A stretch of 64,000 nt of DNA from Aureobasidium sp. EXF-3400 (taxonomy: Eukaryota; Ascomycota; Dothideomycetes; Dothideales; Saccotheciaceae), in contig SWBL01000065.1 in the NCBI GenBank assembly GCA_024195585.1, positions 1 to 64,000 of the forward strand, given 5' to 3'. The notes beneath the pieces are model-generated. The model was not told where the DNA came from, did not search any database, and saw only the letters and a program-made list of their open reading frames with translations. Within the stretch, counting starts at the first letter, position 1. Each line of letters starts with the position of its first letter. A program made the position numbers and the translations under genes. This document shows, piece after piece, positions 34,755 through 46,575 of the stretch.

Positions 34755-35605
34755 CATGATCGCAACTGTGAGGTTGTCGAGGTTCGGAAGGTTGATTCCA
34801 TTCGCACGCGCGTCGAGCCAGGCACAGAGAAGATTCGCATAGACAGCAACGACAGACGCATCGAAGAGTGCACGACTAGAAGAAAGATGGAAGTCGGGTC
34901 ACCGTTTTCCTTGGGCAACTCGGTTCAATCCACAGATACGCGGATATTCTCAATATGTTTCAGCAAAATGACACGATACAGGTATTGCAAGCAATGCATC
35001 TGAAGCGTACAGTCCAGAGAAGATTCACCCACATCTTCTCCACATGTTGGTCACCACCTAACTCTCTCATATTCTGCACGATCTTTACAGCAACGCTCTC
35101 GCTGTTGCGTCTCGACATACTATAACCTGCTCAGAGACTAGAAAGAAGCAGACAAGAGCTTCTCAATTACGGATAGAGCTGTGATCTGTTCATCAAGATG
35201 GCATGCATAAATGTCGGGAGCTGCCCACATCGAGACCAAGTCATTCCTCTTGCTTTTGACAGTCTGATTGTGGATTCGACTCAACTGCAGACCGGCCGTG
35301 GACCAATCTCAAGGTAAGTATGTGTCTTCCTTCACGTTCACATTGATTGGCATCGGAGTTACAGCCATCCATCAGCCAACTCGTGCTGTCAGCATATCCC
35401 CAAGGGCGGCGATGACGATGGCATTCAAAGCATGCAAATTGAGCCTCACGGAACAAGCAATACCCGCCCGTCCGTTAACCACCTTGATATAGCATTTGAG
35501 ACACTTGTGAACGAGGAGGGGAGTCAGGTAAGGTGTCCCTTGCGGCGGCTTCGTCAAGACCAGACCGTTGCTGAAGACAAACAGCACCCTCGAGGAAGCA
35601 TGTGA
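34755..35605 (+). CDS. Possible spliced orphan or decaying gene (exon-like segments)
   Basis: Hand joining gives a continuous plus-strand frame: 34755..34981, 35091..35180, 35263..35313 and 35365..35605. The introns would be 109 nt (GTATTG; CTAAC branch; TTTACAG), 82 nt (weak GTGATC; pyrimidine-rich acceptor ending GACAG) and 51 nt (GTAAGT/TTACAG), phases matching each time. The product is hydrophilic with segments such as VEVRKVDSIRTRVEPGTEK and HLDIAFETLVNEEGSQ. Alternatively the last two exons alone could start at ATG 35198 for a 118-residue protein. No start exon is proven, and frames on the opposite strand are also protein-like, so this may be a pseudogene. Confidence 0.28.
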
Positions 35606-36008
35606 TGGCAAGATGATGACCTGAATGAGTCGGAGCGGCCTGAAGTCAAGACTTACGGTACGCATCAAGAGCTGGACGGAGAGCATCGATCCTGCATTCA
35701 GCTAGGAAGTCGCGAACCATTTCACGTGACCTGACTTCCAGCTAGCTCGATTAGTCTAGAAGCTCTCGTACGAGTGATGCTACTGCCAGATCATTTAGAA
35801 CGACTGAGACAAGTCTGCGATATCAACGAAAAGATCCGGTGTCCATAACGATGATGTTCAAAAGATAGGTCACTTTGTTGTATTGTATCATTGAGACGCA
35901 TGTCGTCGTTGCTATGTCTACTGAGCATACGTTCCTTGATGCGAACGGATCAAACCATATCAGATTCTATGCCATTTTCATCCTTTTGACTCCTTCGGCG
36001 CGAAAGCA
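35606..36008. other. Intergenic region before UBA1 3' end
   Basis: No supported gene. A short minus-strand frame from ATG near 35720 (MVRDFLAECRIDALRPALDA) looks protein-like, but would need a 36-nt intron to continue. Confidence 0.4.
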
Positions 36009-39000
36009 CTACTTTCTCAAGGTCAATTGCACGAATGGAATCTCCACATCTTCTTCCGTAGTATCCTCCGCGGTGATCTCGAAGATGACATTCTTCTGGT
36101 GCTCGGGGATAGGCTTCTTGCTGATGGTTTCGACAAGTTCGCTCAGCCTGGGAATAGCATGTTAGTAGTGGTTCTAATCAGTATCACGGCAGTTCATAAA
36201 CGTACTTGAGAGGTAGCCTGTCCTTGTTCTTGGCAGCAGGGTAGAAGCTAGCATACAGCAAGCTGACACCAGAGCTGATCATGGTGATTTCCAAGCCCTT
36301 GTCAGCAAAGTCCTTGAGAAACTGCTCCAGAGTAACGTCCTCAGTGTCGAAGCGGTCCCAGAGCTTGTCAATGACGACCTCGCCATTCTTTCCCTGGTAC
36401 TTGCCCTTAGGCGAGGCGATGGGCTCGGAGAAGCCGAAGAACGGTAGGGCCAAGTTGATGAAGCCGTTCTTGTACTGCTCGATATCGTCCTTGCCGTCAA
36501 TGATCTTGAACAGCTCCAGCACCACAAGACCAGTCACCAGAGCGGTAGTGGTTGCGATGGCGGGAATGATCTTGCCTGCAATGAATTTGGTCTTGTGACG
36601 GTCAGCGTTCACAATCTTGTAGTTCTCAGCGCGCAGGTTGCTGGCAGCGGTGATGAAATCGATGTGGAAGTTCGAGTCATCGTCCTTTTCGAACTCAACA
36701 GGGGTCAACTTGAAGTCGCCCAGGCTCTTCGGCGAAGGCAACGACTTGACGATCTGATCAAGCTCGTCGTTGTCATCCATTGATGCTGCAGGTCCGTTCG
36801 GGTCGGGCTCGTTCTCACTGGCCTGAATCTTGACACCGGGATCAGGCTTGAAGTCCTCGATGATCATGTCACTGACAAGCTGATCAATCTCGGCCTTGTC
36901 CTTGGTTCCCTTCTGGGGAATGCCGTAGTTGAAGGCATGGAGGTTGGCAGCGGAAAGGATGAAAGTGAAGTGGGTGTCGTTGTTTGAGTCGTACTTCAAC
37001 GGATCAGGAGCGCGCTTGGGTCCCGACCAGAAGGGCTGGCCACTCGAAGTCTTTGCGTCCTTGGGGAAGTTGTACAAGAGCTGCTGGATTGCGTTGTTGT
37101 ACTGCTTCTCGAACTGTGATCTGGCCCACTTGATGCAGTCCTCGTAGGTTTCAGGCTTGTCGGTGACAAGGAACTCCTTCAGGGTTTCAAGAGTCTGCTT
37201 CTCGTTACCGGACTGCTTCAATGCGGCACCAAGGTAATCAGGTTGAGCGATGTATGCGTTAACAATCTCGGCGGGTCCAGCAAAGTATGTATGGAAGAGA
37301 TCCTTGGCCCAAGCGATAGTGTGCTCGATGCGGTTGGGGAAACTGCGCAGGGTACACATGGGGAAGGACTGCTCGGGAGGATCTTGCGAGCTGGAGTAGG
37401 ATTCGGTGATTCTAGGAAGGACGACCTGGGTGTTGCCCTTGGTTCCGAGAGTACCGCTATCCAAAAGCGGCTTCTGGAAGAAGACACATCTGCGGTCGAC
37501 ATAGGTACGAGCATCAACGTTGTCGAGGGCGTTGGTCACACCATCGAGACCGTTCCAGAAGTCCTCATTGAATAGGTGCTCAGTATCCTGACCAACACGA
37601 TCCTTCATGGACTCAATTTTGCCCTTGAGGTCGGGGTTCATGGCCTGGACAGCTCTGGTAGCAGACTCACTCTTGAGGTGACCGACATCCTTTGATCTGA
37701 ACAGGAATTGTCTGTTCAGGTTGCTACGTTCGATTTGGTCCATATCTGTGACGGTGATCTTGCCCTTGGGTCCAGTCGCGAGACCAATCATAGCCCAGTT
37801 CTTCAGCATCTCGCAGCCAATGGCTCCAGCACCGACCAAGAACTGTTGGTTGTTGGCAAGCTTTTCTTGGAACTCCTTACCGAACACGGCGATCTGGCCA
37901 TCATAACGGGTACCAGTAGGCTTGCAAAGCTCTTCGGAACGCTTCACAGAGGTGGGAACAGCCTCCAGAGCATCAAAGTAGAGCCACTGCACGATAGGAT
38001 GGAACTTTCCAGAAACAGACTTGAGGACTTCTTGAGCTGCGAGACCACCGAAGAAGGCAGCCATAGGACTGATATCACCCTGAGCCTGGTATGACAACTC
38101 ACGGAGGACCTTCTCGTCCAGCTCAACCTTCTCATCGCCGGAGCCTGCCAACTCTTGTGTGAGCTTGAGGAACTCGGTGGCGTCCTGCTCATTATGGGGC
38201 TTAGGGAAGTGGCCGTGCTTGTCGTTGAAAGCGTGAAGGGCTTGGAAACCAACGTGGAGCTGGGCGGGGCGGTCGAATTTGGCAAAGTCGGACATCATCA
38301 GCTCAGGCTTCTTCAATTGCTGGCTTAGAGGCTCAAAGTCAAGGAATTTGGGCATCTTGACCTGAGTGTAAAGGCCACCACGCTTGTAGTCGCCGAGGCC
38401 AGAAACGTCTCCAATGGAGAAGGTGTAGGGGCCCTTGACAGTGATCTTGCGGGGGGCCGAATCGTTCAGAGCGTCCATGCCTTCAACTTCGGTGAAGGTA
38501 ACAAAGTCGCCATCTTCCAGACCGTGTCTTGTTTCGTCCAGAGCCGAGACGATGCCCTCTGAGTCAATGTCGGCAACAATGCCGCTGACAGGGTTCTCGC
38601 CGTTGTAGTCGCCAATTGTGAAGTTCTTACCAAAGTCGGTGAAGATGGTACCGAACAAACCGAATGTATCGGCCACGACAAGGTAGATGGCATTCTTGTG
38701 GCAGTAATCTGAGATGAGGAGCTGGTCCTTGAGAGGGGTATCGGTGAGGACGATGCATTGGAAGTCCTTGAGTTGGTCGAGGTTATCGGTGATGGATGCC
38801 GACTTGAAGAGGTTCACAGGAGTGTAAGGGTTGAGTTCGGAGACGTGAGGAACGGTGACTTGGGCACGCGGCTTGCCGACGTCTTCGGGGTGGAGGAAGA
38901 ACTGCGACGACAGGTCCTGGATCTGAGCGGGTTTGGGGTCGTAAAGGGTCAAGCTCTTGACACCTGCAAGGGCAATGTTCTTTGCGATCTCAACACCAAG

Positions 39001-39156
39001 ACCGCGCAGACCAACAACCAGGATGTTGGATGAGCCCATGCGCTTCATGGCCTCGTGGCCCAAAACGTAGAGCTGTCTGCTGTATAGCGATTCATCGATC
39101 TCTCCGTTTGCCTCCTTCAGCTGCTCGACTGCAGCGGCGGGGCTGTCGACTTGCAT
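36009..39156 (-). CDS. UBA1: Ubiquitin-activating enzyme E1, 1029 aa
   Basis: ATP-dependent enzyme that adenylates ubiquitin, holds it as a thioester and passes it to E2s. Exons 36206..39156 and 36009..36147, intron 58 nt near the C terminus (GTACGT/CCCAG), restoring the ubiquitin-fold domain tail [19 protein letters not shown]. Domains in order: inactive adenylation half ([20 protein letters not shown]), first Cys domain, active adenylation half with [18 protein letters not shown] and [16 protein letters not shown], the catalytic Cys in [12 protein letters not shown], and the ubiquitin-fold domain. Full family length. An in-frame upstream coding exon is possible but not needed. Essential and usually single-copy. 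Confidence 0.97.
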
Positions 39157-39720
39157 CTTTGTGTCCTATGTCAGAGTCAGCTCAGCCGGTCTTGCGTGGA
39201 TTTGGTTTCTCTCACAGCCATAGCTTTCTTATTCGGACTGGCCTCGGCCTCGCCGGACAAGCGCCTTTTACCCAGTTTGACTGTGAACGAGGAAATCTTG
39301 AAGGCGGAACTAGCGTTCGGGTGTGGGAGTGCGCGTGATAAAAAGGACAGTCGATGACGGCGATAGATGATTTGCGAGGATGGAGCGATAGGCGGGCGGC
39401 TTGCACAGGGTGTACAAGGTTAGAGGCGAGAGTTTGTTTGTCCGCCGTCTCGCTGTCTTGCTTGCCTGCCAAGTCTCACACGTCACATGCGATGAGTGCC
39501 CCGCCATTTGGAGCTGACAAGCTCGCCGTCGAAACACATAGAAATCACCCGCGTGGTCAGTCAGCCAAGACACAAATACTGACTGGCACAAAATGAGACT
39601 AGAGAAAAAACACATTCTTTGGCATAGCGTGGTAGCACGAAAGCTCCGGGTATAGTGCCAATAAAACAGAAAAAACATAATGCATCAAAAAGAACAGCCG
39701 CCATCGCTCACTATCCTTGC
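39157..39720. other. Intergenic: UBA1 promoter and kinesin 3' region
   Basis: No supported ORF, RNA gene or repeat. Confidence 0.5.
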
Positions 39721-42700
39721 TTAGAAACAGTTCAACACTCCCTTCTTCTTCTTCTGTCCGGCATTCAACTCTCGCATACGTTCCTCAAGCGCCTGTCTCG
39801 CCCGCTCCGCGCGATGTCTCATCTCCCTCTCTTCCTCTACTTGTTGCATGCTCGCCCTTGAATTCGTGCGCTCCTTGCGTAGTCCCACGAGCTCGTCCTC
39901 CAAGTTCGAGCACTTCTTTCTCCATGACTCAAGATCTTGTCGCGTCTTGTTCTGTGATGTTTCGAGGTCGACAAGAGCCTCTTCCAGTGTAGCCGTGAGT
40001 TGCTTCTCAGCAAACAAGTGCTTCTCGACAGTACGAATGCGTGATTCCTGCTCCTCGATCACTTGCGCATACCCAGGATCTACCTGCACCGTCGATGGTG
40101 CAGTCGATGGTGGTTGTGGGAAAGAGCTGTGATGGGGTGTGCCGGGTGGAGACGAAGCCGTAAAGGTAGTTGTTGGCGCAGGGCTCGAAGTACGAGCATC
40201 GATACCCAGACCCATTGGCATGCTGCTGCTCTGGCTCAAGAAGGGACTCAACCCACTGAGGCCAGGGGTGGGGATAGGCGGCAGCGGAATAGCAGGCGGT
40301 GGGGAAGGAAGGCCTGAAGTTGCGTTTGTGGCATTGGACTTTGGGCGCGTCATAAGAGACGTCTGTGAACTTGTACGAGCAAGTGCAAATGCTGCAGCTT
40401 CTGGTGACAGTGACTCGCGAGCATAATTCAGCGAGTCGCGGGATGTAGAAGCCATCGAACGACGTTGTAGCTCGGCGAGCTGAGACTCGAGCAGAGACAC
40501 CTTTAGCTTGGCATCCTCGAGTTCTTTTTTCATCTCGTTCCTTGCACTTGTCGCCTCTTCCAGTTGTGTATGTCGCTCGCTTTGTATGGCAGACAATCTC
40601 TTGCTGGTGTCTTGATGCAAATCGTATGTTGAGTTGAGCTGATCCTCCAACTCTTGCACCAACGTAGCGCTCTTGCGTTCGTTCTCCACTGCACGCTCCA
40701 TGTTGGACACAATTTCCTGGTTGCTCGTCTTCAGTCGCACAATCTCGGCTTCAAGATCAGCAACCTTGGTCGAAGCGACCTCAGTTTCTCTTTCACTGGC
40801 CTTGCCCGCGCCGACGTTTCGGTTTTGTTCAACGAAGTCGGTCAGATGAGAGTGGAATCGTCCAACGTCAGTCTCGTGACCAAGAATGGCCGATGCTTCA
40901 GCAAGCAGCTCTTCCAGATCAACCTGGGACCGTTTGAGGTCTTGCTGGACGGACTTGTGCTGTGCCTCCAATGCTGCATGTCTCTCAGCAAAGTCATTCT
41001 CAGCTGTCGTCATGGCGGTCTTGATACTGTCGAGTTCTTCCGTGTGCGATGCCTTGAGAGCTTCCACATTCTGCTCATGTATTCCGATTGCGGACTTGTG
41101 AGCATCGATCTGGCTTTCTAGATTGGACACTAGATTGCGATGAGTCTGTAACTCTTTTTCTGTAAGCTCCCTGCCCTTGCTGTCTTCATCGACCTGCTGT
41201 CGAATGCTTGCATAGGACTGCTGCAGCAGTGAAAGCTTCTGATTATGCTCCTGGCTAGCGGCTTGGTGATCACCAATCTGCTTCTGCAAAGAGAAGACGA
41301 GTTCTTGATGTTGAGCTCGCTCTTGATCAAGATTCGCAATCGCTGCATCGTATTCGGCATCGCGACTAGCGACCGACTTGTGTGCTTCAGAAAGGGACTG
41401 CTCGAGAGTTGCGATGGTAGCGAGCAGCTTGGTCTCAGACTCTTTCGTTGAAGTCATTGTGTGAGCGTGTTTTGACTCCCAGCTGGACAACTGCTCTTGC
41501 AAGTGTGCAACATGATCGTCTTTTTCATTGTACGTTCGCTCGCCGCCAGCGACCACATCCCTTTCAGCGTGTTGCTGCAACTGTGATTTGAGCTCACCAA
41601 CTTGAGATTGCAGCTCCTTCTCCCGGCTTTCGTGAGACTCGCGAAGGAAGAGCACTTGCTGTTCGCTCCGCATGAGTTGATCACGCATGTGCCCAACAAC
41701 AGTGAAGTCGACGGTATTGGAAGCGGATACAGTGGCCCTTTCTCGTGTCAATCCCGTAATGATAGCAGTCTTGGCGTCGAGATCTCTACGAGCGGCCGTG
41801 ACTTCTGCATCAAGTGCTTGCATCTTCTCCGTCCGGTCATGCAGATCACCCATGATGGTGTTGAGGTGTATCTCAAAGTTTTGGCGGACATCAATGTTCG
41901 ACTCGAAATTATCCAGCGCGATGTTGCGCAGTGATGCAAATGAACGCATTGCTCGATCATTGTTGGTGGTGGTATTGGCCATGAGATCCTGACTGGGCTT
42001 GCGCCGAATAATGGGCTTGACTAGCGAAGGAGAGGATTGCCTGTTGGTTGCCAGTTGAGCCCGCTGTACTTCGCGCTTGAGGGTATCAACCTGGCTCAGA
42101 GCATTCTTGTGCTCTTCGGAAAGTTTCATGTAGTTGTCCGAGATTTCCTTCAAGCTTGATTCTCGCTGGACATGCAGCTGCTTCAACACTTCCATCTCGT
42201 GCGCAAGTGCTAGCTGTTGAGCACGATCAGGAAGCTCGTTTCCATTGACGATAGTGCTTGCTTCATCACTCTCAATATCTTTCAGGGATCTGTCTTGAAC
42301 CCCATTTGCTTCGTCCGGCACCTCGCTCGTTGAAACGAACGAGTGTCGCGAGAACGACTCCGATGACAACTCCGCTGCCAAGGAACGCGAGGATGCGGCC
42401 GGTTGTCCATTCTCCTTCGTGCCATTCACCCCCGCGCCCCCTAAAAAAGACTCTGGCTTGTCTGAATTCCTCGAGTCCGGTCTGGTCTCCTCTTCATTGG
42501 TCTCATGCATCTTGGCAAGTGCTTGCAATGCGGTTTCATATTTGCGTTGAAGATTGTCGTAATCGTTGATCGTCGTTTCGTGCTCGCTACGAAGGTCGAA
42601 GAGTTCTTGCGTCATGGTCTCGAGTTTGTCCGCCATGAAACTGGATTGTGCCGCGTGTTGTTCGTCCTTCTTGCGCAGGCCCTCGATATCTTGGCCTCGG

Positions 42701-45159
42701 TCAATAGTGGCTGTGGTTGGTCCATCGTTCTCTGGACCAGGTCCTTCAGAATCTCTTGACTGTCCTGCTACTTGGTCGCCAGCAGCGATGGCTCCAGAAG
42801 CTGTGCTCAGATCTCTGACGAATGGGTCGTGATCGTTGGCATCAGCTGCATGACCATCAAGCTGCTGATGACGTCCGTTCTGTTCGCCATGGCGGATATT
42901 GTCAAGCTCTGCAAGGAGGTTGTCCAGTCTACCGATACTTCGTTGGCGTTCAATGACATTCTCCAGACGATCGAGTTCGCGTTGCATGATCTCTCGATCC
43001 TGCTCTGCTTCAGCCAGTTTCTCCTCGATTGTTGCGATATACTGCTCGGAGTTGTTTTCGGTGTCTTTGACTCGACTCAACTCTTTTCGCAGGCTGGCAA
43101 TGAGCGTGGAACTCTTCTCCTCGCTGGTGGTCGCACCCTCGATCTGGGTCTCCAAGTCTCGCAGATAGGCGTCGTTGTTGGCTTCTCGCTCGCTAGCTTT
43201 CTGTAACCTGACTTGCAGCTGGTGAGCTTGCGACTCCATGTATGCTATCCTAGCCTCGCGTTCCATGAGTGAACTCTCGCTCGTAGAAAGTGTAGACCGT
43301 GTATTGGACAGAGAGCCCTCCAGCGATTGGATCGTCTTTTCGTACTCCATGACAACCTGTTCGACTGCTTCGGCGAACGAATTAGAGCGCTTGAGCCTCT
43401 CCATTGCCGACTCTCCTACAGCATCTCTGAGAGTAGGTGTATCGTCATGGTTGTCCTCCTTCGCCTTTGAGATTTCGGATATGAGCTTCGCATGGCGTCC
43501 GCTAAGTGCGTTGTAACTCTCTTGCATGTCCATGAGCTGGTTCTGTAGCTCGCTCTCACGACGCTCTTTATGATCCCCCACAGCCAGAATGCGTTGCTCG
43601 CCCTTTTCGTTGTTTTTGTTGACCTGCTCTCGAAGGAAAGCCACTTCTGCCTGCAGTCGAGCGATGATAGAAGCTTTGTCAGCCTCCTCGGTCGTTTGTT
43701 GAATCTCAGGCTTGCTCTGAATGGCACGAGCGCGCTGGGCATAGGTAACAGTGTTGAGCGTTTCGCTAAGATGAAACTCGGCAGGATTGACGCAAGCGAC
43801 CATGTAGGTGATGGCGGTTCCGCCCAGAGAATCTTGCAGGATTCGGGTCAAGCGAGAATCACGGTAGGATATGTAGCCACCCTGCTTTGCAGTGGACAGC
43901 TGCGAAATGACTTTCCCCAAGCTAGCGAGACCGGCATTGATCGATATACCCTCCTTTGCTCTATCACCCTGGGCGCCTGTGTTCTTCAGACGTTCGCTGC
44001 CTGCAAGATCGACAAAGTGGAGCTTGCTCTCGGTAGTCACGATAGCGTCGTTTGTGGTCGCATTGTCGACCTGAATAGAAGCACGCCTGTTGGCCGTTGG
44101 GCCTTTCTTCAGAGTGAGATTCAAACTGAGAATAGCGTGGGAGCGCGAAGACTTTGCGTTGATGGCGGTTGCATCGGTTTGGCGGATGTTGGAACCAAAG
44201 CTCAGAGCCTCCAAGAGGTCGTCTGCAGAGTTGATGGGCTTCTGGACCAGACCAGTGAGTAGAATGCGACCCTTGGTATCTTCGCGGATCGAGACTTGAG
44301 GACGGTCGGCTTCGGGCACGGTGCTGGGAACAAGCAAATCGCGGAGCTGTTCATTGTAGATCTCAGCATAGGTGGCTGTCAACATCCAGGACTTGTCGCT
44401 GCTGGTTTGGCGGTGCAGATTTGAGAGGCTGGGTACGGCCGAGACGGAGTAGCGCGCAGGAGAACGAAGGCCCGACTTGCTCGGGGTCAGAGGGGCTGAC
44501 GAGGTAGAAGAAGCGTTCAGTTTTTCGAAAAGAGCGGCGGCGGCACGTGGCACAATACCTGTACTCATGTCAGTATGTTGCAGGCATACAAGAGTGAGCC
44601 ATGCGACTCACCGGCGTGGACAGGGTCAAAGGCGCCTTCGTTGCCAGCAGTACCCATAGTATATGACTTCCCGGCGCCGGATTGGCCATATGCAAGGATG
44701 GACACATTGTAGCCCTGGATGAAAGAATCGACGCTGCCGCTAACATATTCCCAGACACCTTGTTGGGTTGTTTCCTCGCCGAAGACGCGATCAAAGACGA
44801 ACAACTTCTTTCCTTGAGTCGACTGGATGGCGAGGTTGGTGGCAGAAGAGACATCACAGGTCGAAGTGCGGAAGCGTTGGGGGATCAGATCGTAGCCAGG
44901 GTCGGAGGTCTGTAGAGGAGGGCGGACTCGAACGGCTAGACGACAGTGAGCCAAAGGAAACATCAGGGGGGCCGACAGACGAGCACTCACCCACTTTCAC
45001 CGCCGTCTTGGAGTCTTCGTCTGAGGCGCGACTGCTTCCTCGGCGACCACCAAGACTCAAGCGGCTGGAACTTCTCGGTGTGCGCAGAGCGCTTGCTATC
45101 GAGGCGCGGTGCGGGTGGCCGCTCATGGGCGAGGTGGGAGGGGTGGACATCGAGTCCAT
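39721..45159 (-). CDS. Kinesin motor with long coiled-coil tail, 1776 aa
   Basis: Microtubule motor. Exons 44991..45159, 44612..44935 and 39721..44558 (introns 55 and 53 nt). The motor domain is N-terminal: AVRVRPPL, P-loop YGQSGAGKSYTMG (about residue 140), switch I INAKSSRSHAILSL, switch II VDLAGSERLKNTGAQGDRAK and YRDSRLTRILQDSLGG. From about residue 430 the protein is almost wholly heptad-rich coiled coil with hinges, then a Pro/Ser-rich segment and a last coiled coil ending in KKKKGVLNCF. N-terminal motor and great length suggest the kinesin-4/KIF21-like or CENP-E-like groups; I cannot choose. Upstream frame stays open to 45372, but MDSMSTPP is the likely start. The C-terminal Cys is one residue short of a CAAX box. 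Confidence 0.9.
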
Positions 45160-46575
45160 GGTGGGTGGTGGTGCCAGAGAGTTGGAGCACCGGTGGCACT
45201 GGCGGCCAGGCGGAGAGGATGTCGAGTGAGATTCACGTCGTACACGGATCACGAGAAACAGAGAGTGACGGCGGTGTTCTTTGATGCTCCCCGACTTCTT
45301 TAGGCTCGCGCTGTTGTACAACCGTTGGTGCGCAAGGGCCTCAATTGGCAATTGGCAATTGGCAAGCTGCAATGCTGTCGATCGCTCACTCGCTCACTCA
45401 AGCATTCACTCGGACATGGAAAGTCTGTCTCGTGCCTCGATGGTGACGAAACGACAAAGTGAGCCGACTGTCTGCAAGGCCAGAGGTAGCCACGATTGAA
45501 CAGACCGAGTGTTGCAAATATTGATTCAGTCCGAAACGGTGCTGCTCGGTACCTGAGCAAACCGCCAAGCATTTAGCCAACTTTTGACTTTCGGATCTAT
45601 ACTCCCCCCATGAGCCTATCAACGAATACACACCCAGTGCTCTTGTCTGCTTCTCTGTCCCTTCCCTCCTTCCATGCAGCTGAAGATTAGCGCTCCCGTC
45701 TCGTCACTCAATCCTCCCTGACATCCGGGTTTGCGGTTCTCCGTGCCTGCACCTGGGCTGCGCCGTCAGACGACCAGCGGGGTACCGACCTCCGAGTACT
45801 TTTTGTGAGAAGGTTACTAAGATCGACTGACTATCGGAACCTTTCCCTTTGCTGATCCAAAGCCTTATGGGACCGGGGAGAGGGACAATACAGCATCGGC
45901 GTATGTCTTTGGTTGATCAAGCGCATGACACTGCATACATGGCATAAAAGGCGGTCTTCCCTAGTTAGGTAAGTGATTGTACTTGCAAAGCGAACAACAA
46001 TAGTTGCGTTGGCGCAAGATACAGCCAGCCTCTTCGTGTTTCAGCCTCAACGCGACCATGTCGAGGACAATTTGGAAAACAAGATAGGGGAGATTGCTGG
46101 ATGACCCGTGATAAGGTGGAAAGATGCACACGTCAGATGCAGGTCGATTGGCCGTCGCACTTGCACATTTGTCGGACTGCCAACGAGCTTGTAGTAGGGT
46201 AAGGTAGTCGTTGAGTGCCCAAGCAAGATAGAAGAGAACAGTGCCAATGGAGAGTGAGCCAATGAAGAACGGAAAGTGCAGTGATTGTCAGGGGAGTAGA
46301 GATGTCAGGAGCGATGGGAGATAGAGTATTGTTTGATAGAAAAAGCAGGCATGATGATAAATGATGATGGGCGAGGCTTCCGCAAGACTTCGCAATTCGC
46401 AGTTCGCTCTCAGCCAAACCGACGACGCACGTTTTGCACCCAACCTATCACCGTCAAATATCCGCACACACGCTACCCTGTCTGACGCCTACTGCCAACC
46501 CAAGTGCTTCCTCCAGTCCGATAACGACACCATCGGCAACGCGGCAGCCGTCCGACCAATGTCTTGGGCCTCCTC
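45160..46575. promoter_or_regulatory. Divergent 1.4-kb promoter region, kinesin / KCS1
   Basis: Separates the two starts. Three ATTGG words (CCAAT boxes on the minus strand, toward the kinesin gene) lie at 45344, 45351 and 45358, exactly 7 bp apart, about 190 bp upstream of its ATG. Frames elsewhere are short. Confidence 0.5.
45343..45364 (-). promoter_or_regulatory. Three phased CCAAT boxes
   Basis: A 7-bp unit (AATTGGC) is repeated three times, giving three CCAAT words on the kinesin coding strand. CCAAT is the target of the HAP/CBC complex in fungi; binding here is inferred. Confidence 0.45.

Noticed and set aside
35372..35720. Minus-strand gene MVRDFLAECRIDALRPALDA
   Set aside because: Protein-like, but continuing it needs a 36-nt intron, shorter than any other here; kept only as a reason for doubt about strand in that region.
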